Below are positions 42,593 to 51,622 of a DNA stretch of 64,000 nucleotides, one piece after another. The notes below the pieces were generated by a model. The model made no database searches, was not told the origin of the DNA, and was given only the letters and a program-made list of their open reading frames with translations. The position numbers and the translations under genes are program-made. Source of the DNA: Stenotrophomonas sp. Ste86 (GTDB lineage Bacteria; Pseudomonadota; Gammaproteobacteria; Xanthomonadales; Xanthomonadaceae). Every line of letters starts with the position of its first letter. Position 1 is the stretch's first letter. The stretch lies in contig NZ_JALJRW010000005.1 of the NCBI RefSeq assembly GCF_024519465.1, positions 200,957-264,956 on the forward strand, given 5' to 3'.

Positions 42593-44674
42593 CTACAGAC
42601 CCTGCATCAACGTCATCTGGGCCGAGTGCGGCGGCTCGTCGTGGCCCGGGGTGCACTTGGCGTACTCGCCGTTGGCCTGCAGTTCCCAGGCATTGAGGTT
42701 GTCGTCCAGGTAGTTCTGCAGCACATCGCGGTACACCTTTCGCGCCAGCTCCGGGTCCAGGATCGGGAAGCAGGTCTCCACCCGCCGCAGCAGGTTGCGT
42801 TCCAGCCAATCGGCGCTGGCGCAGTACAGTTCGGCGGCGCCATCGTTGCCGAACCAGTAGACCCGGCTGTGTTCGAGGAAGCGGCCAACGATCGAGCGCA
42901 CGCGGATGTTGTCCGACACCCCCGGCACGCCCGGGCGCAGCGTGCAGGCGCCGCGCACGATCAGGTCGATCTGCACACCGGCCTGCGAGGCGGCGTAGAG
43001 CGCGCGGATCATCTGCGGTTCGTTGAGGGCGTTCATCTTGGCGATGATCCGGCCCGGGCGACCACTGGCGGCCAGCCGGGTTTCGCGATCGATGCGCTGC
43101 AGCAGTCCCGGGTGCAGGGTGAACGGCGATTGCAGCAGGCGCTTGAGCTTGGTCCGCGGCGCCAGCCCGGACAACTGCTGGAACAGCAGGTGCACGTCGT
43201 TGCCGATATCCGGATCGGCCGTGATCAGGCTCAGGTCGGTGTACGCGCGCGCGGTGCCGCTGTGGTAATTGCCGGTGCCCAGGTGCACGTAGCGGCGCAG
43301 CTTGCGGCCTTCGCGGCGCACGATCAGCAGCATCTTGGCGTGGGTCTTGTAGCCGACCACGCCGTACACCACCTGCACGCCGGCTTCCTGCAGGCGATCG
43401 GCCAGGCCCAGGTTGGCTTCCTCATCGAAGCGCGCGCGCAGCTCGACCACCACGGTCACGTCCTTGCCGTTGCGCGCGGCCTGGATCAGCGCATCGACGA
43501 TCTGCGAATCCTTGCCGGTGCGGTACAGCGTCTGCTTGATCGCCAGCGCGTTGGGATCCACCGCGGCCTGCTTGATCAGGTCCAGCACCGGGGTGAATGC
43601 ATCGAAGGGATGGTGCAGCAGCACGTCCTTGCGCGACACCACGTCGAAGATGCCGTCGCCATCGCGCAGCACGCGCGGGTTGAGCGTGGGGTATTTCAGT
43701 TCCGGGCGGGCCAGCAGGTCGTACAGCTGGATCACGCGGTTGAGGTTGACCGGGCCGTCGATGCGGTACACCGCGTTCTCGGTCAGGCCGAAGTTCTGCA
43801 GCAGCGTGCGCACGATGTCGCGCGGGCAGTCCTGGGCGATCTCCAGGCGCACCGCCGGCCGGTAGCCGCGGTCGACCAGCTCGTCGCGCAGCGCCAGTGC
43901 CAGGTTCTCCACTTCTTCCTCGTCCACCACCAGCTCGGAGTTGCGGGTGACGCGGAACTGGTAGGCCCCCTGGACTTCCATGCCCGGAAACAGCTCATCG
44001 ACGAAGGTGGAGAGCACCGAGGACAGGAACACATAGGTCTGCGGGCCGCCGAGTTTTTCCGGCAGCTGGATGATGCGCGGCAGCGAACGCGGCGCGCGCA
44101 CGATCGCCAGGTGGCCGGCGCGCCCGAACGCGTCGGTGCCCTTGAGCACCACCACAATGTTCAGCGACTTGTTGAGGATCTTCGGGAACGGATGCGACGG
44201 GTCCAGGCCCAGCGGCGACAGCACCGGCATGATCTCGTTGCGGAAGAACGCGCGCAGCCAGCGCTTCTGACGGTGGTTCCAGGAGTGGCGCCCGAGCACG
44301 TCGATGCCGGCCTCGTGCAGCGCCGGGCGCAGCGTCTCGTTCCAGCAGCGGTACTGCTGGTCCACCAGTTGCGCGGCGCGGTCGTGGATCGAGTTGAGGA
44401 TCGCCTGCGGGGTCATCCCGTCCGGTGCCGGAGGCAGGCCGAACTCCTGCGCGTGGCGCACGGCGGCGGCGCGGATCTCGAAGAACTCGTCCAAGTTGGT
44501 GCAGGAGATGCACATGAAGCGCAGGCGCTCCAGCAGCGGCACCTGCGTATCCATGGCCTGGGCCAGCACGCGGAAGTTGAAGTCCAGCTGCGACAGTTCG
44601 CGGTTGATGTACAGCGCCGGGTCGCGCAGCGGATCGTTGTCCACCGGCACGGCGATCGGGACGAGGGTGCTCAT
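42593..44674 (-). CDS. ppk1: Polyphosphate kinase 1
   Basis: Reversibly polymerises the gamma-phosphate of ATP into polyphosphate at the membrane. The 693-residue product has the N-terminal domain (YINRELSQLDFNFRVLAQA), the head domain, and C-terminal PLD-like domains with the autophosphorylated His in GYKTHAKMLLIVRRE and YVHLGTGNYHSGTA. The second catalytic region contains IIAKMNALNEPQMI and DLIVRGACTLRPG. Its ATG overlaps the phoR stop in an ATGA arrangement (44671-44674), so translation is coupled to phoR and polyphosphate synthesis is tied to the Pho regulon. Confidence 0.97.
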   Translation of the reverse strand: MSTLVPIAVPVDNDPLRDPALYINRELSQLDFNFRVLAQAMDTQVPLLERLRFMCISCTNLDEFFEIRAAAVRHAQEFGLPPAPDGMTPQAILNSIHDRAAQLVDQQYRCWNETLRPALHEAGIDVLGRHSWNHRQKRWLRAFFRNEIMPVLSPLGLDPSHPFPKILNKSLNIVVVLKGTDAFGRAGHLAIVRAPRSLPRIIQLPEKLGGPQTYVFLSSVLSTFVDELFPGMEVQGAYQFRVTRNSELVVDEEEVENLALALRDELVDRGYRPAVRLEIAQDCPRDIVRTLLQNFGLTENAVYRIDGPVNLNRVIQLYDLLARPELKYPTLNPRVLRDGDGIFDVVSRKDVLLHHPFDAFTPVLDLIKQAAVDPNALAIKQTLYRTGKDSQIVDALIQAARNGKDVTVVVELRARFDEEANLGLADRLQEAGVQVVYGVVGYKTHAKMLLIVRREGRKLRRYVHLGTGNYHSGTARAYTDLSLITADPDIGNDVHLLFQQLSGLAPRTKLKRLLQSPFTLHPGLLQRIDRETRLAASGRPGRIIAKMNALNEPQMIRALYAASQAGVQIDLIVRGACTLRPGVPGVSDNIRVRSIVGRFLEHSRVYWFGNDGAAELYCASADWLERNLLRRVETCFPILDPELARKVYRDVLQNYLDDNLNAWELQANGEYAKCTPGHDEPPHSAQMTLMQGL

Positions 44675-46011
44675 GCGGAGAAGTCTTCTGCAGAAGGAAG
44701 GGAGGCCGTTTCGGTGCGCGCACGCACCTGGTCGGCGTCGAAGTGGCACGAGAACACGCTGCCCTTGCCGACCTCGCTCTGAATCTCCAGGCGCGCGTGG
44801 TGCAGGCCCAGGATGTGCTTGACGATCGACAGGCCCAGGCCGGTGCCGCCGCTTTCGCGCGATCGGCTGCTCGATACGCGGTAGAAACGTTCGGTCAGGC
44901 GCGGCAGGTGGGTGGCGGGAATGCCGTAGCCGGTGTCGCGCACCGACAGCACCGCGCCCTGGCCTTCGCGCGCCAGTTCCACCTCGATGCGGCCACCGGC
45001 CGGGGTATAGCGCACCGCGTTGGTGACCAGGTTGGAGAACGCACTGTGCAGTTCCTTGTTGGAGCCCTGCAGGTCGATACCGGCGTTGTCGACCACGCTG
45101 ATCTGGTGGCGGCCCTGGCTGTGCGCCTCGGCCTCGCGGCGCAGCGTGGCCAGCATCGGCGCCATCGCCACCGCTTCTTCCTCGGTGTGTTCCTGCGATT
45201 CCAGCCGCGACAGGGTCAGCAGGTCTTCGACCAACTGGGCCATGCGCTGGGACTGCTTGCGCATTTCTTCCAGCATCGGGCCGGTGCCGGGGAAGTCTTC
45301 GGGCTCCATCATGTCCAGGTAGCCGTGCACCACCGTCAGCGGCGTGCGCAGCTCGTGGGAGACGTTGGCCACGAAGTCGCGGCGCACCTGTTCCAGGCGC
45401 AGCAGCTTGCTTACGTCACGGGCGATCAGCAGCCAGTAATCGGGCGAATAGGGGATCAGGCGCAGGTTGAGGCGGATGGCCGGATCGACCGGCGAGGGCA
45501 CATCCAGGATCGGCTCGGCATTGCGTCCGCCAGCCAGCCAGTGGGCCAGCGGCATCGGCTGCAGGCGCTGCACCAGCGCCTCGCCCAGATCGCCGGGGTG
45601 GTGCAGGCCGAGCAGCGAGGTGGCCGCTTCGTTGAACCACTGCACGCGCTGGCTGTTGCGGTCCACCACCACCACCGCATCGGGCAGCGCGGCGGCGGCG
45701 GCGCGGTAGCTGCGCAGCATGTCCAGCAGGCGTCGCTTGCGCGTGCGCATTTCCCATTGGTTGCGGTACAGCAGCCGGTCCAGCTCGTTCCACACGCCGG
45801 TGCCATCCCCCATGTCCCAGCGATGCCGGGCGGTCAGCCCGCGCAGCACCCGGCGCAGCCGCCAGTAGTGCCAGGCCAGCGCGCCGATGGAGGCCAGTGC
45901 GATGCACATCCATACATGTCCGACCACCAGGCCCAGCACGCCGGCCGCGAGCAGCAGGGCGGCGAGGGTGGCCAGCGTTTTCAACCAGGCAGAGCGGATG
46001 TGGCGGGGCAT
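44671..46011 (-). CDS. phoR: Phosphate regulon sensor kinase PhoR
   Basis: Membrane histidine kinase that phosphorylates PhoB under phosphate limitation. The 446 residues comprise two N-terminal membrane segments (about 10-50), a charged linker, a PAS domain (about 95-200: ALPDAVVVVDRNSQRVQWFNEAA), the H-box VSHELRTPLT (His about 219), then the N-box, DTGYGIP and GGTGLGLSIVKH of the ATPase. PhoR lacks a large periplasmic domain, as expected. It follows phoB after 98 bases and overlaps ppk by four bases. Confidence 0.95.
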   Translation of the reverse strand: MPRHIRSAWLKTLATLAALLLAAGVLGLVVGHVWMCIALASIGALAWHYWRLRRVLRGLTARHRWDMGDGTGVWNELDRLLYRNQWEMRTRKRRLLDMLRSYRAAAAALPDAVVVVDRNSQRVQWFNEAATSLLGLHHPGDLGEALVQRLQPMPLAHWLAGGRNAEPILDVPSPVDPAIRLNLRLIPYSPDYWLLIARDVSKLLRLEQVRRDFVANVSHELRTPLTVVHGYLDMMEPEDFPGTGPMLEEMRKQSQRMAQLVEDLLTLSRLESQEHTEEEAVAMAPMLATLRREAEAHSQGRHQISVVDNAGIDLQGSNKELHSAFSNLVTNAVRYTPAGGRIEVELAREGQGAVLSVRDTGYGIPATHLPRLTERFYRVSSSRSRESGGTGLGLSIVKHILGLHHARLEIQSEVGKGSVFSCHFDADQVRARTETASLPSAEDFSA

Positions 46012-46109
46012 TGCGGTCTCGCAGAAGGTGCGGTCCTCGGACGCGATCCAAGGTTATAGCAGGAGTGGCCGGCACCGGGCGCAATGGCCAGGCACCGGCC
46101 CGACGAGAC

Positions 46110-46799
46110 TCAGGTCGAGGTCGAGAACCGGTAACCGGCGCCGCGCACGGTCTGCACCATGTTTTCCGCGCCGAACGGTTCCAGGGTCTTGCGCAGGCGA
46201 CGGATGTGCACGTCGATGGTGCGCTCTTCCACGTACACGCTGCCGCCCCACACGTGGTCCAGCAGCTGCGCGCGGGTGTAGACACGCTCGGGGTGGGTCA
46301 TGAAGAAGTGCAGCAGGCGGTATTCGGTCGGACCGATCGGCACCGGCTGGTCACCGGCGAAGACGCGGTGGGCGGCGCCGTCGATGCGGATGGAACCCAC
46401 CGCGACGCTGCCGTCTTCGTCATCGTCGCGGGCGCGGCGCATCACCGCTCGGATGCGGGCCAGCAGCTCGCGGGCCGAGAACGGCTTGACCACGTAGTCG
46501 TCGACACCAGCTTCCAGGCCGCCGACGCGATCGTTCTCTTCGCCGCGCGCGGTGAGCATGATGATCGGCACCTCGCGGGTGAGGGCTTCCTTGCGCCAGC
46601 GTCGGGCCAGGTCCAGCCCACTGGTGCCGGGCAGCATCCAGTCCAGCAGGATCAGGTCCGGGACGCGGTCTGCGATCGCCGTCTGCGCCTCGCGGGCATC
46701 GCCGGCATGGATCGGGTCGTAGTCGCCCTTGCGCAGGGCGAAGGCGACCATTTCGCGGATCGCGGGTTCGTCATCGACGATCAGAATGCGTTTCTGCAC
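46110..46799 (-). CDS. phoB: Phosphate regulon response regulator PhoB
   Basis: 229 residues. Receiver domain (1-120) with acidic pocket Asp9/Asp10, phosphoacceptor Asp53 in LILLDWMLPGTSGLDLAR, and the switch Lys in YVVKPFSARELLARI. C-terminal OmpR-type winged helix: GPTEYRLLHFFMTHPERVYTRAQLLDHVWG, then ERTIDVHIRRLRKTLEPFG. It activates phosphate-uptake genes by binding Pho boxes. A candidate Pho box lies 54 bases upstream of its own start, consistent with autoregulation of the phoB-phoR-ppk operon. Confidence 0.96.
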   Translation of the reverse strand: MQKRILIVDDEPAIREMVAFALRKGDYDPIHAGDAREAQTAIADRVPDLILLDWMLPGTSGLDLARRWRKEALTREVPIIMLTARGEENDRVGGLEAGVDDYVVKPFSARELLARIRAVMRRARDDDEDGSVAVGSIRIDGAAHRVFAGDQPVPIGPTEYRLLHFFMTHPERVYTRAQLLDHVWGGSVYVEERTIDVHIRRLRKTLEPFGAENMVQTVRGAGYRFSTST

Positions 46800-46852
46800 G
46801 TGGCACCGTATTGCTTATCAGACCGGGATTGAGCCCAGTAGACTACGGTTTC

Positions 46853-46870
46853 ATGACATGTTTGTGACGG
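46853..46870 (-). promoter_or_regulatory. Candidate Pho box of phoB
   Basis: On the minus strand CCGTCAC-AAAC-ATGTCAT: two 7-base half-sites at the canonical 11-base pitch, close to the consensus (CTGTCAT, 4 AT-rich bases, CTGTCAC). A possible -10, TAGTCT (46840-46845), lies 7 bases downstream. Confidence 0.55.
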
Positions 46871-46933
46871 CCCTGGCCGACACTTCCTGCAACTGCCATG
46901 GCGCCGTCATATGCCGCCGGGGCGCCAGCGGGC

Positions 46934-48574
46934 TCAGCGCCGCTCCAGCTCGGGGTCGCGGATGCCCTGGCGGCGCATTTCCAGCACCGTCGGGGTGATG
47001 CTCTCGATGCGCGCATCGACCCGGGCACGGCCCACGTAGTCCAGTGCCGGCTGCTTTTTCAGCGCCTGGAGCTGCATCAGCGCCTGTTCCGGGCGACCGT
47101 TCAGGAACGCCGCTTCGGCGTAGGCCTCGCTGGCGCGCACGGTATCGCCGGCCAGTTCGCTGGCGCGGGCGTAGCGCAGCTGGAACACCGGATCATTGCC
47201 GCTTTGCGACAGCAACGGGCGCAGCATCGCCTGGGCCCGTTGGCCGGCCTCGCGGCCCCCCTGTTCGTTGAGGATCTCCGCGTACGTCAGCGCCACCGGA
47301 CGGCTGCCCGGGTGTTGGCGCAGCAGCGTCTCAAACCGCGTATTGGCCTCGGTCGGCTGGCCCGAACGCGATTCGGCCTCGCCCAGCGCCAGCGCTACCC
47401 ACAGGTTGTCGGGGTGGTCGCGCAACAGCTCGGTCAGGTCGCGCCGGGCCTCGCCGGCGCCGCTGTTGCGCAGCCGCGCCAGGGCCAGGCCATAGCGCTG
47501 CGGTTGGGTCAGCCCCTGCTTTTGCGCGCGCTGCAGGTTTTCGTATTCACGCACCACATCGCCGGGGGTATCGGCGCTGAGCACGCGCAGGCGCTCGCGT
47601 GCCCATTCGAACTGGCCGGTGGCGCCGCGGCTGAGGCTGTTGACCGAGATCTGCATCGAGGCCGGCAGCATTGGATTGTTGCCGCGCACGATCGGATCGG
47701 ACAACGCCGGATCGGCCGGGTTCACCCGCTCCTGGCGGACTCCGCCGGGCACCTCGGTGGTGAGCAGCACGGTGTCCTTCTTCATCTGCTCGGCGCGGGC
47801 CTTGGCCTCGCTGATGCGGGTGGTGGTGACCGGGTGGGTCTGCAGGAAGTCCGGTACCGAGTAGCCGCCGGCATTGCCGCGCATCGAGGCGGACATGCGT
47901 TCGAAGAAGCCGGCCATCGCATCCACGTCGTAGCCGCTGCGGGCCAGGGTGCGGATGCCCAGGCGGTCAGCCTCGGATTCGTTGCTGCGGGTGTAGTTGA
48001 TCTGGCGCTGCTGCATCAGCCCCATGCCGGAGGTGATCGCGGCCATGGTCGCATCGCCCGAGGAATTGCCGCCGGCCTGCTGCGCGGCGACCACCGCCGC
48101 CAGCATGCCCAGCAGGATCGGGATCTGGTCGCGCTGGGCCCGTTCCACTCCGCGCAGCACGTGCTGCTGGGTGACATGGGCGATTTCGTGGGACAGCACC
48201 GCCGCCACCTCGTCCTCACGCTCGGCGGTCAGCACCAGGCCGGCGTTGACCCCCACGTACCCGCCCAGGGTGGCGAAGGCGTTGATCTGGCGGTCCTTGA
48301 GCATGAAAAACGTATACGACTGGCGCGGCTGGGCGCTGTTGGAGCCGAGCCGGGCGCCCATGGTCTGCAGCCAGTCGTCCACCAGCGGGTCGTCCAGCAG
48401 ATAGCCGTAGTTGCGCAGCTCGCGCAGCATCATCCCGCCGTATTCGGCCTGGCGGGCCGGGGTCAGCAGTTCACCGGCCGAGGAGCCGATGTCGGGCAGC
48501 TTGGACTCCTGCGCGGACACCAACGGCGCGGCCAGGGCGAGAGTCAGCGCGGCGGAGAGCAGCAGAGGGCGCAA
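46934..48574 (-). CDS. Periplasmic M48 metalloprotease with TPR domain (BepA-like)
   Basis: Outer-membrane quality-control protease/chaperone type: degrades stalled LptD or BAM substrates in E. coli. The 546-residue form has a signal peptide (RPLLLSAALTLALAAPLVSAQ), the zinc motif LSHEIAHVTQQH, the downstream Glu ligand in NESEADRLG, and C-terminal TPR helices (about 340-530). The likely start is TTG 48574, with GGAG 6 bases upstream. The only ATG (48634) would put 20 charged residues before the signal peptide. It is transcribed toward phoB and divergent from the glutaredoxin gene. Confidence 0.88.
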   Translation of the reverse strand: MRPLLLSAALTLALAAPLVSAQESKLPDIGSSAGELLTPARQAEYGGMMLRELRNYGYLLDDPLVDDWLQTMGARLGSNSAQPRQSYTFFMLKDRQINAFATLGGYVGVNAGLVLTAEREDEVAAVLSHEIAHVTQQHVLRGVERAQRDQIPILLGMLAAVVAAQQAGGNSSGDATMAAITSGMGLMQQRQINYTRSNESEADRLGIRTLARSGYDVDAMAGFFERMSASMRGNAGGYSVPDFLQTHPVTTTRISEAKARAEQMKKDTVLLTTEVPGGVRQERVNPADPALSDPIVRGNNPMLPASMQISVNSLSRGATGQFEWARERLRVLSADTPGDVVREYENLQRAQKQGLTQPQRYGLALARLRNSGAGEARRDLTELLRDHPDNLWVALALGEAESRSGQPTEANTRFETLLRQHPGSRPVALTYAEILNEQGGREAGQRAQAMLRPLLSQSGNDPVFQLRYARASELAGDTVRASEAYAEAAFLNGRPEQALMQLQALKKQPALDYVGRARVDARIESITPTVLEMRRQGIRDPELERR

Positions 48575-48727
48575 TCGAAGCTCCAGGACGGGCGGGGCAG
48601 GGGACCAGGCGGCAGCGTGACAGGCGCCATGCAAATCTGCGGTTAATCCACAGTGTTGCGGTGATGACGTGGAAAATCCAGCAGCCAGCTACCATGTACA
48701 GACACTCGTTTGTCCGTGGAGTTTCCC

Positions 48728-49027
48728 GTGAGCCAAGATGTTGCGTCCAACCCGGGTGGGGCCCCTGCCATCACCATCTATTCGACCGCGGTCTGCCCCT
48801 ACTGCGTGGCTGCCAAGAACTTCCTCAAGAGCAAGGGTCGCGACTGGACCGAAGTGCGGATCGACCTGGATCCGGTCGAGCGCGAGAAGATGATGGCCAA
48901 GACCCGCCGCACCAGCGTGCCGCAGATCTTCGTCGGTGACGTCCATGTGGGCGGCTACGACGACATGATGGCCCTGCATCGCGCCGGCAAGCTGGAGCCG
49001 CTGCTGGCCGGGCAGGGCCCGGCATGA
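48728..49027 (+). CDS. grxC: Glutaredoxin 3 (GrxC)
   Basis: Dithiol glutaredoxin that reduces disulfides with glutathione. 99 residues from a GTG start (VSQDVASN), with GGAG 6 bases upstream; TTG 48710 is an alternative. The active site is CPYC (23-26), the cis-Pro motif is RRTSVPQIFV, and the glutathione-binding GGYDD follows. Its end overlaps the next gene by 4 bases (ATGA), so the two are translationally coupled and probably act in one redox process. Confidence 0.93.
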   Translation: MSQDVASNPGGAPAITIYSTAVCPYCVAAKNFLKSKGRDWTEVRIDLDPVEREKMMAKTRRTSVPQIFVGDVHVGGYDDMMALHRAGKLEPLLAGQGPA

Positions 49028-49416
49028 GCGCGGCCGACGACGGCAGCAAGGATCGCATCGCCGAATTCACCGAATTCCGCCAGCGCATGAACCAGCGCAT
49101 CCTCGGCGAGCCCAACCAGGTCGTGCGGCGGTTCTTCGCGCTCGACACCCAGACCTACCAGGCTGGCGCGCTCGATGTGAAGACCAAAGAGCTGCTGGGC
49201 CTGGTGGCCTCGATGGTGCTGCGCTGCGATGACTGCATCAGCTACCACGTCGCCCAGTGCAAGGACGCCGGGGTCACCCGCGAAGAGTTCTTCGAGACCT
49301 TCTCGGTCGGCCTGGTGGTCGGCGGCTCGATCGTGATCCCGCACCTGCGCCGCGCCGTCGATTTCCTCGACCAGCTCGAAGGCGGCGCGGACGCCCCGGC
49401 CGTTCACGAACACTGA
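49024..49416 (+). CDS. Carboxymuconolactone decarboxylase/AhpD-like protein
   Basis: 130 residues, all helical. It has the CMD-family core ALDVKTKELLGLVASMVLRCDDCISYHVAQCKDAG split by the redox motif CDDC, then TREEFFETFSVGLVVGGSIVI. The CxxCxxxH arrangement is that of AhpD-like peroxidase-associated thiol proteins. Coupling to glutaredoxin supports a thiol-disulfide or peroxide-reduction role over true carboxymuconolactone decarboxylation. A GC stem with T4 follows. Confidence 0.88.
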   Translation: MSAADDGSKDRIAEFTEFRQRMNQRILGEPNQVVRRFFALDTQTYQAGALDVKTKELLGLVASMVLRCDDCISYHVAQCKDAGVTREEFFETFSVGLVVGGSIVIPHLRRAVDFLDQLEGGADAPAVHEH

Positions 49417-49450
49417 GGTCCGGGGCCGCCGTGCGGCCTGTCCCGGGTGA

Positions 49451-49475
49451 CGCCGGCGACGCGCCGGCGGGTTTT
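49451..49475 (+). terminator. Terminator after the grxC-CMD pair
   Basis: CGCCGGCG-ACG-CGCCGGCG stem followed by GGTTTTC. A left-facing SMAG-like palindrome (about 49495-49527, CTACCGACCGACGGTCGG then CTACC) follows. Confidence 0.65.
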
Positions 49476-49581
49476 CGTTCATGTTCGACAAGGTGTGCCT
49501 ACCGACCGACGGTCGGTGGCTACCGTGGGGTGGGACCGCCTTGTTGCCGGCCAGCGGCCGTCACTACCACCAATGGCGGAT

Positions 49582-49610
49582 TTGGGTCCGTTGGGCGGGT
49601 CAGGCATAAT
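49582..49610 (+). promoter_or_regulatory. Probable promoter of isocitrate dehydrogenase gene
   Basis: TTGGGT (49582-49587), 17-base spacer, CATAAT (49605-49610). The predicted leader is about 70 bases. Confidence 0.55.
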
Positions 49611-49688
49611 TGCCGATGAAACTTCCCTTGCGCCCGTGCTCCGCGTAGCTGACGGACGGCGCTCCCCCTCGGTTCGGACTACACATCA

Positions 49689-50696
49689 ATGACGCAGAAA
49701 ATCACGGTCATCCGCGGCGACGGCATCGGCCCGGAGATCATGGACGCTACCCTGTTCGTGCTCGGTAAGCTGGACACCGGCTTTGAATACGAAGACGCCG
49801 ACGCCGGCCTGGTCGCGCTGGAAAAGCACGGCGACCTGATGCCGGCCTCCACGCTGGAATCGATCGCACGCAACAAGATCGCCCTGAAGAGCCCGCTGAC
49901 CACCCCGGTCGGTGGCGGCTTCACCTCGATCAACGTCAGCCTGCGTCGTCATTTCGACCTGTATGCCAACGTGCGTCCGGCGGTGTCCTTCCCGAACACC
50001 AAGTCGCGCTTCGGCGACGGCGTGGACCTGATCACCGTGCGTGAGAACACCGAAGGCGCCTACCTGGCCGAAGGCCAGGAAGTGTCGGCCGATGGCGAGA
50101 CCGCGTTCTCGGGCACCCGCATCACCCGCAAGGGCTCCGAGCGCATCGTGCGCTACGCCTTCGAGCTGGCCCGCAGCACCGGCCGCAAGAAGGTCACCGC
50201 CGTGCACAAGGCCAACATCATCAAGTCGACCTCGGGCCTGTTCCTGGCCGTGGCGCGCGAAGTGGCGGCCAAGTACCCGGAGATCGAGTTCCAGGAAATG
50301 ATCGTCGACAACTGCTGCATGCAGTTGGTGATGCGTCCGGAACAGTTCGACATCATCGTGACCACCAACCTGTTCGGCGACATCATTTCCGACCTGTGCG
50401 CCGGTCTGGTCGGTGGCCTGGGGCTAGCCCCGGGCGCCAACATCGGTGAGAACGCGGCGATCTTCGAAGCCGTGCACGGCACCGCGCCGGACATCGCCGG
50501 GCAGGGCAAGGCCAATCCGTGCGCGCTGCTGCTGGCAGCCGCGCAGATGCTGGACCATGTCGGCCAGACCGACAACGCCGAGCGCCTGCGGAAGGCCATC
50601 GTGGCCACGCTGGAAGCCAAGGACTCGCTGACCGGCGACCTGGGCGGCACCGGCAACACCATGGGCTTCGCCCAGGCCATCGCCAGCCGCCTGTAA
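49689..50696 (+). CDS. Isocitrate dehydrogenase, NAD-type
   Basis: TCA-cycle oxidative decarboxylation of isocitrate. The 335-residue, short type I beta-decarboxylating dehydrogenase shows VIRGDGIGPEIMDA, the substrate loop SLRRHFDLYANVRP, DLITVRENTEGAYL, VHKANIIKSTSGLF, metal-binding FGDIISDLCAGLVGG, and GTAPDIAGQGKANPCALLLAAAQML. The length and the sequence around HGTAPDIAG resemble the NAD-dependent homo-oligomeric IDH of xanthomonads rather than NADP-dependent Icd (about 415). Isopropylmalate or homoisocitrate dehydrogenase are less likely alternatives. Terminator at 50726. Confidence 0.9.
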   Translation: MTQKITVIRGDGIGPEIMDATLFVLGKLDTGFEYEDADAGLVALEKHGDLMPASTLESIARNKIALKSPLTTPVGGGFTSINVSLRRHFDLYANVRPAVSFPNTKSRFGDGVDLITVRENTEGAYLAEGQEVSADGETAFSGTRITRKGSERIVRYAFELARSTGRKKVTAVHKANIIKSTSGLFLAVAREVAAKYPEIEFQEMIVDNCCMQLVMRPEQFDIIVTTNLFGDIISDLCAGLVGGLGLAPGANIGENAAIFEAVHGTAPDIAGQGKANPCALLLAAAQMLDHVGQTDNAERLRKAIVATLEAKDSLTGDLGGTGNTMGFAQAIASRL

Positions 50697-50725
50697 GCGG
50701 TCCGGCGACACTGGTGAATCCACAG

Positions 50726-50752
50726 CGGGGCGCCTTCGGGCGCCCCGTTGCG
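50726..50752 (+). terminator. Terminator of isocitrate dehydrogenase gene
   Basis: CGGGGCGCC-TTCG-GGCGCCCCG stem followed by TTGCGTT; the T-tract is weak. Confidence 0.6.
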
Positions 50753-50771
50753 TTGGCGTGCCTGGAACTTT

Positions 50772-50794
50772 ATCTGTGCGGTTCCCGCACAGAT
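50772..50794. promoter_or_regulatory. Perfect inverted repeat upstream of isochorismatase-like gene
   Basis: ATCTGTGCGG-TTC-CCGCACAGAT: 10-base arms, 3-base spacer, 78 bases before the start codon. A second, imperfect inverted repeat (GTGGGTGCACAGG / CCTGTGCCCAC, about 50814-50849) follows. It could be an operator, for instance for the LysR-type regulator encoded downstream. Confidence 0.4.
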
Positions 50795-50872
50795 GGCGTG
50801 CAGGAAGATGGCTGGTGGGTGCACAGGTCGGCGCGCATCCTGTGCCCACCTTCCACGCACAGGAGCACTCCC

Positions 50873-51616
50873 ATGAACCTCACCACCTTTGGCCTGGCCA
50901 GTCTGATCGGCATGGCCGCCATCGCCCCGGCGGTTGCCGCCGAACCGAGCCATCCCACCATCCGCCAGCTGGCCGGTGCGCCCAGCGCTACCGCGCTGGA
51001 TGCCGCAAAAACCGCGGTGCTGGTGATCGACTTCCAGAACGAGTATTTCGACGCCAGTGCCGCCCCGGGCTTTGCCGGCGGCCGCATGGTCATTCCCGAT
51101 GGCGTGGCCGCGCTGGCCCAGGCCCGTCGTGTGGTCGACTTCGCCGATACCAACGGCATCCGCGTCATCCACGTGCAGCATGTGCTGCCGGCTGGCGCGC
51201 CGCTGTTCGCTCAGGGCAGCGTCAATGTGGCCTTCCACCGCGACATGCAGCCGCGCAGCGGCGAAACCGTGATCCAGAAGGACAACGTGAGCGTGTTCGC
51301 CGGCGCCTCGGCCGCCGCGCTGGACAAGGTGCTCCAGGACGCCGGTATCGACACCTTGATCGTCACCGGCCTGCAGACCCATGCCTGCGTGGTGGGCGCC
51401 GCCCGTGACGCGGCCGCGGCCCCGCGCGGCTATCGGGTGATCGTGTCCTCCGACGCCAGCGCCAGCCGCGACCTCGACCTGGCCGGCGGCAAGCGCATCG
51501 GCCACCGCGCGCTGCACGAAGCGTCGCTGGCACAGATCGACGACGCGTTCGGCGATGTCATGGCCACCGAGGCGATCCTGGCGCTGCCGGTGCGCAAGTC
51601 GGGCGACGGCGCTTGA
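50873..51616 (+). CDS. Exported isochorismatase-family cysteine hydrolase
   Basis: 247 residues. The first ~22 form a probable signal peptide (LTTFGLASLIGMAAIAPAVAA), unusual for this usually cytoplasmic family. The catalytic triad pattern is present: Asp in VLVIDFQNEYF, Lys in VIQKDNVSVF and nucleophilic Cys in VTGLQTHACVVGAARDA. Family members hydrolyse isochorismate, nicotinamide, N-carbamoyl compounds or other amides; the substrate is unknown. AGGAG at 50861-50865. The LysR regulator begins 54 bases downstream on the same strand. Confidence 0.85.
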   Translation: MNLTTFGLASLIGMAAIAPAVAAEPSHPTIRQLAGAPSATALDAAKTAVLVIDFQNEYFDASAAPGFAGGRMVIPDGVAALAQARRVVDFADTNGIRVIHVQHVLPAGAPLFAQGSVNVAFHRDMQPRSGETVIQKDNVSVFAGASAAALDKVLQDAGIDTLIVTGLQTHACVVGAARDAAAAPRGYRVIVSSDASASRDLDLAGGKRIGHRALHEASLAQIDDAFGDVMATEAILALPVRKSGDGA

Positions 51617-51622
51617 TAAGCT

